Assembly: GCA_963719855.1 (NCBI GenBank)
Contig: CAVRDK010000001.1
Span: 124,001 to 188,000, forward strand
Length of the DNA: 64,000 nucleotides
Origin: CAIQPV01 sp963719855
Lineage (GTDB): Bacteria; Pseudomonadota; Gammaproteobacteria; Burkholderiales; Gallionellaceae
Reading direction: 5' to 3'
Both the position numbers and the translations under genes were made by a program. Positions 24,528 through 33,852 of the stretch are shown here, piece by piece (position 1 is the stretch's first letter; the number at the start of each line of letters is the position of its first letter). A model generated the notes under the pieces. It did no database searches. It was not told where the DNA came from and saw only the letters and a program-made list of their open reading frames with translations.

Positions 24528-26243
24528 ATGTATCCAGATTACATGGCAGAATCGTTGCGCAAGGTGGTCGAAACGCGGCCTAAGCGTTTAGAATTGGCAA
24601 GAAAATCCGGCCCCGTCTACCCACTTATGAACGCGGAAGAGCGTCGTGTGGTATTGGAGGGCTTTCACCCCGATTTCGAACCCAGTGCCCGCCGCAATGT
24701 GTGTGTCGGCCCCAACCGGGGCGAATCGTTGACCACCGAGGTTTCTGACCTGCTGGAATCGCATTCCTGGCTGCGCAGCGAGCAGGTGGATTTAAGCAAG
24801 CCAGATATTGAAACCGACATGCTGATTATCGGCGGCGGCGGTGCCGGTTGCAATGCCGCTTTGGTCGCCATGCGTGAACAGGGCGTACGTTCGGTGATCG
24901 CCACCAAGCTGCGCATGGGCGACTCCAATACCATGATGTCGCAGGGCGGGATGCAGGCTGCCGTGTCGCGCACTGATTCGCCGACCCGCCATTATCTGGA
25001 TGCCATCGGCGGCGGTCACTTCGAGAACAAGCCGGAATTGGTCAAGGCGCTCACCGAAGACGGCCCCGGCGTGGTCAAGTGGCTGGAAGACTTGGGCGTA
25101 GTGTGGGACAAGGAAGAAGATGGTTCGATGAAAGTCATGCACGGCGGCGGCACCTCGCGCAAGCGCATGATGTCCTGCCGCGACTACACCGGCGCCATGA
25201 TTATGCGCACGCTGATGGATGAGGTGCGCAACCACCCTGACATGATTAGCATCAAGGAATTCATGCCTGCGGTAGAGTTGATCATGGACGATGCGGGACG
25301 TTGTGCCGGTGCCGTTCTCTACAACATGGACAGCGAGGAATTCATCACAGTCAAGGCCAAATCAACCGTGATCGCCACCGGTGGCTATGGTCGCCTGCAC
25401 ATTCGCGGTTACGACACCACCAACCACTATGGAGCCACCGGCGACGGGCTGGTGATGGCCTACCGTGCCGGCGCAAAGTTGATGTACATGGATTCGGTTC
25501 AGTACCATCCGACGGGTGTTTCGTTCCCCGAGCAGATTGCCGGCTTTCTGGTTACCGAAGCGATTCGCGGTGCCGGTGGCCAGCCGCTCAACAAGGACGG
25601 CGAGCTGTTCGTCTTCCCGCGCGAACCGCGCGACATCGAGGCTTCGGCCATCATCCGCGAATGCGTGCAGAATGGCGGCGGTGTGCCCACCCCCTCGGGG
25701 CGCGTCGGCGTGTGGCTGGATTCTCCGCTGATCGACATGCTGCATGGCGAGGGTTACACCGAAAAACACTTCCCGGCCATGTATCGCCAGTTCATCCGCT
25801 ACGGCATAGACATCGCCAAGCTGCCGATGCTGATCTATCCGTCGCTGCATTATCAGAACGGCGGTATCGAGATCAACGAACGTTGCGAAACCGATATCCC
25901 CGGCCTGTACGTGGCGGGTGAGGCTTCCGGCGGCCTGCATGGCCGTAACCGGCTGATGGGCAATTCGGTACTCGACTACAACGTGTTCGGACGCCGCGCC
26001 GGAAAGTATGCCAGCGAATACGCCAAGACCGTCAAGCTCGGAAAACTCAGCGTGGCCCATATAGACGCTTATGAGAAACAATTGGCGAATGCCAAGGTAA
26101 AAACCGATCTGGTCACACCTATCCTGCTGCCATCTTACGCTCCCAAGGATGTCAAGAAACGTCAACTGGTGCGCGGTGGCAATTCGTTGCCCGGTTCGTC
26201 TGTGTTGCAAAATCGTATACATGACGAAAGAGCTGACGCCTGA
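24528..26243 (+). CDS. Flavoprotein subunit of a fumarate reductase/succinate dehydrogenase-like enzyme
   Basis: The 571-aa protein starts at ATG 24528; an in-frame extension upstream overlaps the previous gene and is rejected. An N-terminal region of ~90 residues precedes the FAD-binding motif DMLIIGGGGAGCNAALVA. Core family features follow: SQGGMQAAV, a YHPTG segment, SLHYQNGGIEI (the substrate-site His) and the late GLYVAGEASGGLHGRNRLMG. It should interconvert fumarate and succinate or act on a similar dicarboxylate. It is soluble, with no Tat signal. Its stop overlaps the next ATG by one base. Confidence 0.85.
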   Translation: MYPDYMAESLRKVVETRPKRLELARKSGPVYPLMNAEERRVVLEGFHPDFEPSARRNVCVGPNRGESLTTEVSDLLESHSWLRSEQVDLSKPDIETDMLIIGGGGAGCNAALVAMREQGVRSVIATKLRMGDSNTMMSQGGMQAAVSRTDSPTRHYLDAIGGGHFENKPELVKALTEDGPGVVKWLEDLGVVWDKEEDGSMKVMHGGGTSRKRMMSCRDYTGAMIMRTLMDEVRNHPDMISIKEFMPAVELIMDDAGRCAGAVLYNMDSEEFITVKAKSTVIATGGYGRLHIRGYDTTNHYGATGDGLVMAYRAGAKLMYMDSVQYHPTGVSFPEQIAGFLVTEAIRGAGGQPLNKDGELFVFPREPRDIEASAIIRECVQNGGGVPTPSGRVGVWLDSPLIDMLHGEGYTEKHFPAMYRQFIRYGIDIAKLPMLIYPSLHYQNGGIEINERCETDIPGLYVAGEASGGLHGRNRLMGNSVLDYNVFGRRAGKYASEYAKTVKLGKLSVAHIDAYEKQLANAKVKTDLVTPILLPSYAPKDVKKRQLVRGGNSLPGSSVLQNRIHDERADA

Positions 26244-26776
26244 TGAGCCACGTTGACGACAAAGTAATCGAGTTGGCGCGCACCGCGCTCAGCTTCGAGT
26301 TTGGCGGCGAGCATTTCTTTCGCCATGCCGCCGAGCTGACACGGAATGCCAGCGGCAAAGCCATGTTCCTGCGCCTCGCAGATGAAGATAATGATCGCAT
26401 GGATGACATGCATCGTTTGTTCGGCGCTATCATGGGCAATGACCTGTGGCAACAGCTGGTCGCCGAAGAAGCGGCGAACGCCCATCCGTCGAAAGTAGTC
26501 GCCGAAATGGAGACAGAAGTTGCTCGTCGCGGACACAGCGTGGTGGCTGATGATACCCAGGCGTTGCGCATGGCCATGGAGCTGGAACGGCGGGTCATCC
26601 ATGTGTACAAGGATCTGGCATTCCAAATCAATGATCAGGATGTCCTCACCCTGATAGGAAAGATAATCGAAGGGGAGTGCTTTCAATATGATAGCCTTCA
26701 GGCGCAATTGGACAGCGTGATCAATACCGGCTTGTGGCTCGACAGTCCCGAGTTCCGCATGGACGGGAAGTACTGA
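26243..26776 (+). CDS. Ferritin-like/rubrerythrin-type protein
   Basis: The 177-aa all-helical protein begins immediately after the flavoprotein gene (TGATG overlap). A first helix pair has FEFGGEHFFRHAAEL and LADEDNDRMDDMHRLF. A second has MAMELERRVIHVYKDLAF and IIEGECFQYDSLQAQLD. Acid and His residues are spaced as in a rubrerythrin-type diiron four-helix bundle, but I cannot confirm all ligands. Related proteins reduce peroxide or carry electrons. In this operon it may protect the oxygen-sensitive iron-sulfur enzymes; that is inference. Confidence 0.6.
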   Translation: MSHVDDKVIELARTALSFEFGGEHFFRHAAELTRNASGKAMFLRLADEDNDRMDDMHRLFGAIMGNDLWQQLVAEEAANAHPSKVVAEMETEVARRGHSVVADDTQALRMAMELERRVIHVYKDLAFQINDQDVLTLIGKIIEGECFQYDSLQAQLDSVINTGLWLDSPEFRMDGKY

Positions 26777-26784
26777 ATCCAGCC

Positions 26785-27207
26785 ATGAATAACACGACTC
26801 TGCGTCTCTCCTCATCCAGTATCGGCAGTGCCTTCGTAGCCAAGATTGAAAAGGTCAGCGGTCAGAAACTGCTTGCCTGCTACCAGTGCGGCAAGTGTTC
26901 TGCCGGTTGCCCGATGGCTGCCCACATGGATGTACTACCCAACCAAATTATCCGCATGGCTCAACTGGGCATGCAAAAACAGTTGCTGGCTACGCGCTCT
27001 ATCTGGACTTGCGTGTCATGCCTGACCTGCAACTCGCGTTGCCCGAAAGATATACGGATCGCCGAGGTCATCGAATCTTTGCGTCAAACGGCGCTGAACA
27101 ACGGCCAACGTGATGACCGCCTTAATATTTTGGAGCTGTCTCCTGAAGCGCGTAGCGATTTGCCGCCGATCGCCACGATCAGCGCCATGCGTAAACTGAC
27201 CTCCTGA
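26785..27207 (+). CDS. hdrC: HdrC-like ferredoxin subunit
   Basis: The 140-aa protein has two [4Fe-4S] motifs, CYQCGKCSAGCPMA and CVSCLTCNSRCPKDI, in the arrangement of heterodisulfide reductase subunit C. The start at 26785 matches the usual HdrC length. HdrC carries electrons between HdrA and the CCG-type HdrB. The hdrB gene follows 4 bases later. The pair may instead serve the adjacent fumarate-reductase-like enzyme, as in SdhE-type systems. Confidence 0.85.
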   Translation: MNNTTLRLSSSSIGSAFVAKIEKVSGQKLLACYQCGKCSAGCPMAAHMDVLPNQIIRMAQLGMQKQLLATRSIWTCVSCLTCNSRCPKDIRIAEVIESLRQTALNNGQRDDRLNILELSPEARSDLPPIATISAMRKLTS

Positions 27208-27211
27208 TGGG

Positions 27212-28121
27212 ATGCCCTTGATGGAAAACGAGATCGGAAAGATGAAGCTCATTTATTATCCCGGATGCACGCTGAAGAACACTGCCAGAAATTTCGACGT
27301 TTCCACGGTTTCATCCATGGCGGAATTGGACGTGGAAGTCGAGGAACTGGCGCGCTGGAACTGTTGCGGTACGGTGCATGCATTGGGTTCCGACAACGTG
27401 ATGAACCGGGTAGCCCCGGTGACCAACCTGATCCGTGTCAAGGAAGCACAAGCCAGTGAATTCATGACGTCTTGCGCCATGTGCTACAACACGCTCAAGC
27501 GCGCCAACATTGACGTGAAGAAACGTCCCGACGCGCTGAAAACCATCAACGAATTTCTGACTCTCGAAACAACCAAATACGAAGGCGATGTGGATGTGCT
27601 GCATCTGCTCGAATATCTGCGTGACCGAGTCGGTTTCGACAAACTGGCCGCAAAGGTGAAGAAGCCGCTCAAGGGGTTGCGCGTAGCTTGCTATTACGGC
27701 TGCCTGCTGGTGCGCCCGAAGGAAGTCGCCTTCGACGATGTCGAGAACCCGATGATCATGGAGAACCTGATCACAGCTCTCTGGCGCCACGCCGGTAAAT
27801 TTCCCGCTCAAGACCGAGTGTTGCGGTGCTTACCATGCGGTCGATGCACCTGAGATCGTCGCTGACCGCACCGACAAGATCATGGGTTCGGCGAACGAGG
27901 AACAGGTTGATCTGGTGGTGGTGAGTTGTCCTTTGTGCGCTTATAACCTCGATTTCCGTCAGGATGATGCGAAGCGTCTTAACCCAGACTTCAAGCATCT
28001 GCCAGTGTTGTATTTCACCCAGTTGATGGCGCTGGCGCTCGAATGTGGCGATGACGCGCTACGTTTCGACTTGCATCATATTGATCCGTTGCCGACGCTG
28101 GCAGCGCGCGGTCTGGCTTAA
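27212..28121 (+). pseudogene. hdrB: HdrB-like CCG-domain subunit, broken by one extra base
   Basis: The first frame (27212-27853) gives KLIYYPGCTLKNTARNFD, a first Cys-rich region (NCCGTVHALG, then SCAMCYNTL) and runs to a false C-terminus. Dropping one base at 27779-27782 turns 'ITALWRHAG' into 'ITALGATPVNFPLKTECCGA', restoring the second CCG motif. It then continues without interruption to CPLCAYNLDF and a stop at 28121. The repaired product is about 302 aa, the normal HdrB length. HdrB binds noncubane [4Fe-4S] clusters and reduces disulfides. The repair is so clean that a sequencing error is a real possibility. Confidence 0.82.
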
Positions 28122-28131
28122 GGGAGGCTGC

Positions 28132-28395
28132 ATGTTTTTCAATGATCTCAAACAGCTTCACGGTAATGTTTATGTCAACGAAAACTGGTGCAAGGGCTGC
28201 GGCTTCTGCGTGCAGTTCTGCCCGACCAATGTGCTGGATATCTCCCCGGAATTTAACGCCAAGGGCTATCACCCGCCTTACGCGAAGCATCCGGAAAAAT
28301 GCCACGACTGCAAGTATTGCCAAATGATTTGTCCGGAGTTTTCTATCTTCGTGACACGGGATGACGATAGTAAGAAAGGGGAAACAGAAAAGTGA
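28132..28395 (+). CDS. korD: 2-oxoacid:ferredoxin oxidoreductase delta subunit (ferredoxin)
   Basis: The 87-aa protein starts at ATG 28132 after AGGGAGG. It has two ferredoxin-type motifs, CKGCGFCVQFCP and CHDCKYCQMICPEFSI, typical of the delta subunit that hands electrons from the Kor core to free ferredoxin. It overlaps the start of korA by 4 bp. The genes in order delta, alpha, beta, gamma form a full four-subunit enzyme. Confidence 0.85.
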   Translation: MFFNDLKQLHGNVYVNENWCKGCGFCVQFCPTNVLDISPEFNAKGYHPPYAKHPEKCHDCKYCQMICPEFSIFVTRDDDSKKGETEK

Positions 28396-29558
28396 AGACA
28401 GTATCCGCAGATCCCAAAGGAGTCGATTCCGGCCCCCATTTCATGGACGGCGACCATGCGCTCGCCGAAGGTGCTCTAGCGGCCGGATGCCGGTTTTTTG
28501 CCGGGTATCCCATCACTCCATCCACCGAAACTGCCGAGCGTTTTGCCGAGCGTGCACCGGAAGTGGGGGCATTGTTCATCCAGATGGAAGACGAGCTTGC
28601 CTCCATCGCCGCTCTGATTGGCGCGGCTTGGGCTGGGCAAAAATGCATGACCGTGACCTGCGGTCCCGGCTTCTCCCTGATGGTGGAAAATATCGGATTG
28701 GCTTGTATGACTGAAACCCCGCTGGTGATCGCCAACGTGCAGCGCGGTGGCCCGTCCACTGGATTGCCTACGCTGACCGCACAGCAGGACATGATGCAGG
28801 CACGCTACGGCCCGCATGGCGACAACGCCATGATCGCCCTGTCTCCGGACAGTCCGCAGGAATGTTTCGATCTCGCCATTGAGGCCTTCAATTTGTCGGA
28901 GTTTTACCGGGTTCCGGTCATTATCCTGACGGACGAAACTGTCGGCCACATGCACGAGAAGGTGGTCATCCCCCCAGCTGACCAGATCAAGGTGGTTCCG
29001 CGCAATAACTACAGCGGTCCCAAGGAAGACTGTCGTCCCTACAAATTCGACAGTCAGGGCGGTCATCCCATGGTGCGAGCGGGCGATGGCTACAACTTCC
29101 ACATCACCGGCCTGGTTCACAATGAGATGGGTTATCCGGTCATGACCGCAGATCAGGGCAAGATCGTCGTGACTCATTTGATGGAAAAGATCAACGGCAA
29201 TGCCGATAAGATCATCCGACTTGAAGAGGATCAGATCGACGGCGCCGATGTCGTGGTGGTGTCCTATGGCATCACATCCCGCATCGCCGTCAAGGCCATC
29301 CAGGATGCGCGCAATGAAGGTCTTAAAGTGGGCTCGCTGCGCTTGATCACCATCTGGCCGTTCTGCGAGAAGCGTATCCGCGAACTGGCTGGCAAGGTGA
29401 AGGCAATCGTGGTGCCGGAAATCAACTATGGACAGATGGTTCTCGAAGTAGAACGTTGCGCCGCTGGTCAATGCAAGGTAGTCAGCGTCAATCACTGTGG
29501 TGGCGCGGTGCATGAGCCCCAAGTTATTCTGGACGCGATCAGAAAGGCAGCCAAATGA
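28392..29558 (+). CDS. korA: 2-oxoacid:ferredoxin oxidoreductase alpha subunit
   Basis: The 388-aa protein has the family start (DHALAEGALAAGCRFFAGYP, then ITPSTETAERFA), the EDELASIAALIGAAWAGQ segment and ANVQRGGPSTGLPTLTAQQD. It best fits the 2-oxoglutarate type (KorA), though pyruvate or other 2-oxoacids cannot be excluded by eye. The start codon is GTG at 28392, overlapping korD by 4 bp. It overlaps korB at 29555. Confidence 0.88.
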   Translation: MKTVSADPKGVDSGPHFMDGDHALAEGALAAGCRFFAGYPITPSTETAERFAERAPEVGALFIQMEDELASIAALIGAAWAGQKCMTVTCGPGFSLMVENIGLACMTETPLVIANVQRGGPSTGLPTLTAQQDMMQARYGPHGDNAMIALSPDSPQECFDLAIEAFNLSEFYRVPVIILTDETVGHMHEKVVIPPADQIKVVPRNNYSGPKEDCRPYKFDSQGGHPMVRAGDGYNFHITGLVHNEMGYPVMTADQGKIVVTHLMEKINGNADKIIRLEEDQIDGADVVVVSYGITSRIAVKAIQDARNEGLKVGSLRLITIWPFCEKRIRELAGKVKAIVVPEINYGQMVLEVERCAAGQCKVVSVNHCGGAVHEPQVILDAIRKAAK

Positions 29559-30817
29559 AAATTGATACTAAAAAATTCAAGGCAGAAAGCCCCATGTCCG
29601 GCACCCTGCGCATGGAGCGGATGCCGCATATCTGGTGTCCAGGCTGCGGTATCGGCTCCGAGGTAAACGCCTTCGCCGAGGCCGTTAAACGTAGCGGCAT
29701 CGACCCTAAAAAGCTGGTCGTGGTGTCAGGCATCGGCTGCACCGGTCGTGTGGCGGGTTACGTTGATTTCGACTCGATCCATACAACACATGGCCGCGCC
29801 ATTCCCGTGGCTACCGGCGTCAAGCTGGCCAACCCCGAACTGACGGTGGTCGTGTTCAGCGGCGAGGGCGATCTGACCGGCATCGGCGGCAACCATTTGA
29901 TCCATGCGGCACGGCGCAACATGGACCTGATAGTCATCTGCAACAATAACTTCACCTACGGCATGACCGGCGGTCAAGTGACACCGACCACACCGACTAA
30001 TGCCATCGCATCGACCACGCCCTATGGCAACTACGAATATCCGTTCAGCCTGCCTTTCCTGGTCGATGCCGCAGGAGCGACTTACGTGGCGCGCTGGACT
30101 TCGCTGCATGCGCGCAACGTCACCCAATCCATCGAAGAAGCGCTGCAGCGCAAGGGCTTCTCCTTTATCGAGATCATCTCACCCTGCACGACGCTCTATC
30201 TGCGTCGCAACCGGCTCGGTGACGGTGTCGACATGCTGCAGAACTATCAGGACAATACGATACTCAAGCATGGTGCCGATACCCGTGAGACGGCCATAGA
30301 CTTCCAAGGCAAGATCGTCATTGGGAAATTTGTCGATAAGAATAAGCCTACGTATCTCGAAGCCGTCGACAAGTGCTGCGTCAAACTGGTGGGTGATGAT
30401 TATCAGCTCTACGGCAAGACCATTCCTGAACGGGAAGCCGAGGAGAAGGCCGAGAAAGAACGGATCGCCGCTCGTCGCGCGGCAGTGTTGGCAGCAGAGG
30501 AAAAGATGGTTGTGACGAAAGTCTCAGCCAAGATACCCGTCAAGGCCGCTATCAAGAAAGCCCCAGCCAAGGTCGCAGCCAAGAAGGTACCTGCCAAGGT
30601 CGCAGCCAAGAAGGCACCTGCCAAGGTCGCGAAAAAGACTGCGGTAAAAGCTCCGGCCAAGGCCGTGAAAAAAGCCACAACGAAGGTGGCTGTCAAAGTT
30701 GCGAAAAAGGCTGTGACAGCTAGGAAGGCCGCACCCAAGGCAGCCGTCAAAGTTGTGGCAAAGAAGGTTACGGCCAAGGCCACAGCCAAAACTCAATCCA
30801 AGAAAACCCGTAAGTAG
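29555..30817 (+). CDS. korB: 2-oxoacid:ferredoxin oxidoreductase beta subunit with a histone H1-like tail
   Basis: Residues ~1-290 are a normal KorB. The cluster-binding IWCPGCGIGSE is near the N-terminus, and the thiamine diphosphate motif is SGEGDLTGIGGNHLIHAARR, followed by ICNNNFTYGMTGGQ. After a charged helical linker (about 292-322), the last 98 residues are almost only Lys, Ala, Val, Pro and Thr, with repeats such as KVPAKVAAKKAPAKVAKK. Normal KorB proteins stop near 280-300 residues. The tail resembles bacterial H1-like DNA-binding proteins and is in frame with no stop or frameshift. Its role is unknown: nucleic-acid binding, localisation or complex assembly are possibilities. Confidence 0.88.
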   Translation: MKIDTKKFKAESPMSGTLRMERMPHIWCPGCGIGSEVNAFAEAVKRSGIDPKKLVVVSGIGCTGRVAGYVDFDSIHTTHGRAIPVATGVKLANPELTVVVFSGEGDLTGIGGNHLIHAARRNMDLIVICNNNFTYGMTGGQVTPTTPTNAIASTTPYGNYEYPFSLPFLVDAAGATYVARWTSLHARNVTQSIEEALQRKGFSFIEIISPCTTLYLRRNRLGDGVDMLQNYQDNTILKHGADTRETAIDFQGKIVIGKFVDKNKPTYLEAVDKCCVKLVGDDYQLYGKTIPEREAEEKAEKERIAARRAAVLAAEEKMVVTKVSAKIPVKAAIKKAPAKVAAKKVPAKVAAKKAPAKVAKKTAVKAPAKAVKKATTKVAVKVAKKAVTARKAAPKAAVKVVAKKVTAKATAKTQSKKTRK

Positions 30818-30828
30818 GAAGCGAGCGC

Positions 30829-31392
30829 ATGAGCACCCAAGAAATCAGGTTTTCGGGATTCGGCGGCCAGGGCATCATTCGCTGCGCCCTGATCACTGGC
30901 AAGGCGCTGTCCCTGTACGACGACAAATTCGCCACCATGACCCAGAGTTTTGGCCCGGAGGCACGCGGCAGCGCCTGTGCGGCACAACTCGTGGTGTCCG
31001 ATAGCCGTATCCTCTATCCATACATCACCCATCCCGGAATTCTCATGGCTCTGTCACAGGAAGCCTACGATACGTATTACAGCGAGCTGCCCAAGGGTGG
31101 GGTGCTGATCGTCGAACATGACTTGGTGAAGCTGAAATCCGAGCATTCCGATCTCGCGCTTTGGCGCGTGCCGGCGACCCGTTTCGCCGAGGAGCTGGGC
31201 AACCGTTTGTTCACTAACCTTGTGGCGCTGGGTTTCCTCACCGCAATAACCAAGGTGGTTACCGCCGATGCCATGAAAAAGGCTCTGCCGGGCCTCGTTC
31301 CCGATCGTTTCCTGAAAATCAATATCAAGGCATTCGAAAAGGGCTATAACCATGGCATCGAAGCCATGAGCGCGGCTGGAGCAGCGTCATGA
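30829..31392 (+). CDS. korC: 2-oxoacid:ferredoxin oxidoreductase gamma subunit
   Basis: The 187-aa protein begins EIRFSGFGGQGIIRCALITG, the gamma-subunit hallmark, and continues with TMTQSFGPEARGSACAAQLV. It starts 11 bases after korB and overlaps hdrA by 4 bp. It completes the KorDABC enzyme, which oxidatively decarboxylates a 2-oxoacid to an acyl-CoA with ferredoxin reduction, or runs in reverse for carboxylation if ferredoxin is reduced enough. Confidence 0.9.
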   Translation: MSTQEIRFSGFGGQGIIRCALITGKALSLYDDKFATMTQSFGPEARGSACAAQLVVSDSRILYPYITHPGILMALSQEAYDTYYSELPKGGVLIVEHDLVKLKSEHSDLALWRVPATRFAEELGNRLFTNLVALGFLTAITKVVTADAMKKALPGLVPDRFLKINIKAFEKGYNHGIEAMSAAGAAS

Positions 31393-33338
31393 CGAATAAA
31401 CGGACAGGCGTTTTCGTCTGCCATTGCGGCAACAACATCGCCGCCACCGTTGACGTGGCGAAGGTGGCTAGGACGATGGCCAAAGAAGAGGGCGTTGTCT
31501 ATTCCGAGGACTACGTCTACATGTGTTCCGACCCAGGTCAGAACGCGGTGATTGACGCGATCAGGGATAATAAACTGGATAGCGTCGTCATCTCCTGCTG
31601 CTCGCCTAACTTGCACGAAAAGACTTTCCGCGACAACGCCAAGATGGCGGGACTCAACAGCTTCACGTGCGAGATTGCCAACATCCGCGAACAGTGTGCA
31701 TGGGTGCACAAGGACCGAAACAAGGCCACCGAGAAGGCGATCAAGATCTCGCGTAGCGCCGTGCGCAGGGCATCACGCGACCAGGCTCTGGAGCCTATCG
31801 CCGTTGGTGTAACCCGGAAGGTGTTGGTGATCGGCGGCGGCATCGCCGGCATCCAGGCTGCACTCGATATTGCCAATGCAGGACTGGAAGTAATCCTGGT
31901 CGAGAAACAGGCCACCATCGGCGGTCATATGCTGCAACTTTCTGAAACCTTCCCCACTCTGGACTGCTCGCAGTGCATCCTGTCGCCCAAGATGGTGGAG
32001 GTGTCGCGTCATCCCAAGATCAGACTGATGACCTACAGCGAGGTACAGGAAGTCAGCGGCTCGGTGGGCAACTTCAAAGTCAAGATACTGCAAAAACCCA
32101 CTTACGTGGATCCCGATGCTTGCAAGATATGCGACGAATGCACCAAAGTCTGCCCGGTGGTGGTGCCGAACGAATTCGATCTTGGTTTGACTGCACGTCG
32201 CGCAATCCATATTCCGTTTGCACAGGCCATCCCGGCCAGCTACACGCTGGACATCAATGCCTGTCTGGGGCTTAACCCTATCCGTTGCGGCAAGTGCAAG
32301 GATGTCTGCGAAGCGGGCGCCATCAACTATGACATGCTGCCCAAGACGCTGACTGAGGAGGTGGGCGCCATTGTGGTGGCGACCGGCTTCGATCTTTACG
32401 CCCAGGAGCATATGAACGAACTGGGCGGCGGCAAGGTCGAGGACGTACTCGATGGCCTTCAGTTCGAACGGCTGTGTTCAGCTTCGGGCGCGACCCAGGG
32501 GCATATGCTCAGACCGTCCGACCGCACGGTACCCAAGGAAGTGGTGTTCATTCAGTGTGTCGGTTCGCGCGACCCCGCACAGCATTGCGCTTATTGCTCC
32601 AAGATTTGCTGCATGTACACCGCCAAGCATGCGCGCTTGTACAAGCACCATGTGCCGGATGGCCGTGCATATGTGTTCTACATAGATATCCGCTCCGGCG
32701 GTAAGGGCTACGAAGAATTCGTGCAGCGCGCCATGGAAGATGACGGCACTGTTTATTTGCGCGGTCGCGTGTCCAAACTGTATCGCAAAAACGGCAAGGT
32801 TCGCGTGCTCGGCACTGACACACTGACCGGACAGAACGTGGAGATTGACGCCGATATGGTGGTGCTGGCACTCGCCATGGAACCCTCGAAGGGGACTGTG
32901 GAAATCGCCAAGACACTCAAGATTGGCCGTGATAAAGATGGTTTCCTGGCCGAGTCTCACCCCAAACTGAAGCCGGTCGAGAGCGTTACCGCCGGCATCT
33001 TTCTGGCAGGTTGCGCCCAAGCGCCCAAGGATATTCCGGAAACCGTTGCACAGGCCGGAGCGGCAGCCTCCAAGGTGATCGGGCTGCTGTCGAAGGACAC
33101 CTTGAGTCATGCGCCAACAGTGGCACGCGTGCGCAATTCCCACTGCACAGGCTGCGAGATGTGCGTGACCGCATGCCCTTACAACGCGATTCATCTGGAG
33201 AACGGCAAGGCGGTGGTGAACGAGGTGCTGTGCGAAGGCTGCGGCAGCTGTGCGGCCACCTGCTTGCGTGCCGCCATCGAGGTCAAGAATGTCACGTCGT
33301 TGCAGATATACGAAATGATCGAAGCGTGTTTGGCGTAG
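31389..33338 (+). CDS. hdrA: HdrA, flavin subunit of a heterodisulfide-reductase-type bifurcating complex
   Basis: The 649-aa protein starts with TGVFVCHCGNNIAATVDV. The Rossmann motif VLVIGGGIAGIQAALDIANA binds FAD, the flavin that performs electron bifurcation in studied HdrA proteins. Further cluster motifs are CKICDECTKVCP, CGKCKDVCEAG and, at the C-terminus, a ferredoxin pair CTGCEMCVTACP and CEGCGSCAATC. It overlaps korC by 4 bp and is followed by mvhD/flxD. A cytoplasmic electron hub between NADH, ferredoxin and HdrB is the likely role. Confidence 0.92.
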   Translation: MTNKRTGVFVCHCGNNIAATVDVAKVARTMAKEEGVVYSEDYVYMCSDPGQNAVIDAIRDNKLDSVVISCCSPNLHEKTFRDNAKMAGLNSFTCEIANIREQCAWVHKDRNKATEKAIKISRSAVRRASRDQALEPIAVGVTRKVLVIGGGIAGIQAALDIANAGLEVILVEKQATIGGHMLQLSETFPTLDCSQCILSPKMVEVSRHPKIRLMTYSEVQEVSGSVGNFKVKILQKPTYVDPDACKICDECTKVCPVVVPNEFDLGLTARRAIHIPFAQAIPASYTLDINACLGLNPIRCGKCKDVCEAGAINYDMLPKTLTEEVGAIVVATGFDLYAQEHMNELGGGKVEDVLDGLQFERLCSASGATQGHMLRPSDRTVPKEVVFIQCVGSRDPAQHCAYCSKICCMYTAKHARLYKHHVPDGRAYVFYIDIRSGGKGYEEFVQRAMEDDGTVYLRGRVSKLYRKNGKVRVLGTDTLTGQNVEIDADMVVLALAMEPSKGTVEIAKTLKIGRDKDGFLAESHPKLKPVESVTAGIFLAGCAQAPKDIPETVAQAGAAASKVIGLLSKDTLSHAPTVARVRNSHCTGCEMCVTACPYNAIHLENGKAVVNEVLCEGCGSCAATCLRAAIEVKNVTSLQIYEMIEACLA

Positions 33339-33402
33339 AAATTTTCAAAACGTCGGAAGGCGCTACGCTTTTCCGACCTACATGTTGAACGAAGGAACAC
33401 AG

Positions 33403-33852
33403 ATGTCTGAACAACCTCAAGCTGAAGTAACTACTGATTACGAACCCAAGGTCATCGCCTTCCTGTGCAAGTGGTGCTCCTCGGCAGGCAGCGACTTGGC
33501 GGGTGTTTCGCGTATTCAGTACCCGTCCAACGCGACGCCCATCACCGTTCCGTGTTCGGGCAGCGTGTCGCCGATGTATATCCTGTCGGCTTTCAACAAG
33601 GGGGCGGATGGTGTTCTGGTGTCGGGCTGCCATATCGGCGACTGTCATTACATCGAGGGCAACTTTCTGGCGCGACGCAAGATACATCTGGTCAAGGAGT
33701 TGCTTGGGTTTGTTGGGGTTGAGGAGAATCGCTTTCGCATGTCCTGGGTGTCGGCCGCCGAAGGCGCCAAGTATTCCCAGGTCATCAAGGATTTTGTCGA
33801 GGATCTCAAGCCGCTCGGGCCGCAGCAAAAATTGAAGGCGGATCGTTCATGA
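33403..33852 (+). CDS. MvhD/FlxD-like iron-sulfur subunit
   Basis: The 149-aa protein (start ATG 33403, with GAAGGA upstream) matches the MvhD family. It has IAFLCKWCSSAGSDLAGVSR, VPCSGSVSP, and SGCHIGDCHYIEGN, giving about five conserved Cys for a [2Fe-2S] cluster. In methanogens MvhD couples hydrogenase to HdrA; in Desulfovibrio the homologue FlxD couples an NADH-oxidising module to HdrA. With FlxA-like genes nearby the latter is more likely. It overlaps the next gene by 4 bp. Confidence 0.9.
   Translation: MSEQPQAEVTTDYEPKVIAFLCKWCSSAGSDLAGVSRIQYPSNATPITVPCSGSVSPMYILSAFNKGADGVLVSGCHIGDCHYIEGNFLARRKIHLVKELLGFVGVEENRFRMSWVSAAEGAKYSQVIKDFVEDLKPLGPQQKLKADRS

Noticed and set aside
28476..29522. 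348-codon open frame on the minus strand
   Set aside because: Antisense shadow of korA; no motif and no ribosome site.
30521..30817. KorB tail as a frameshift artefact
   Set aside because: The Lys/Ala repeats are regular and in frame to a stop just before korC; the alternative frames lack better content.
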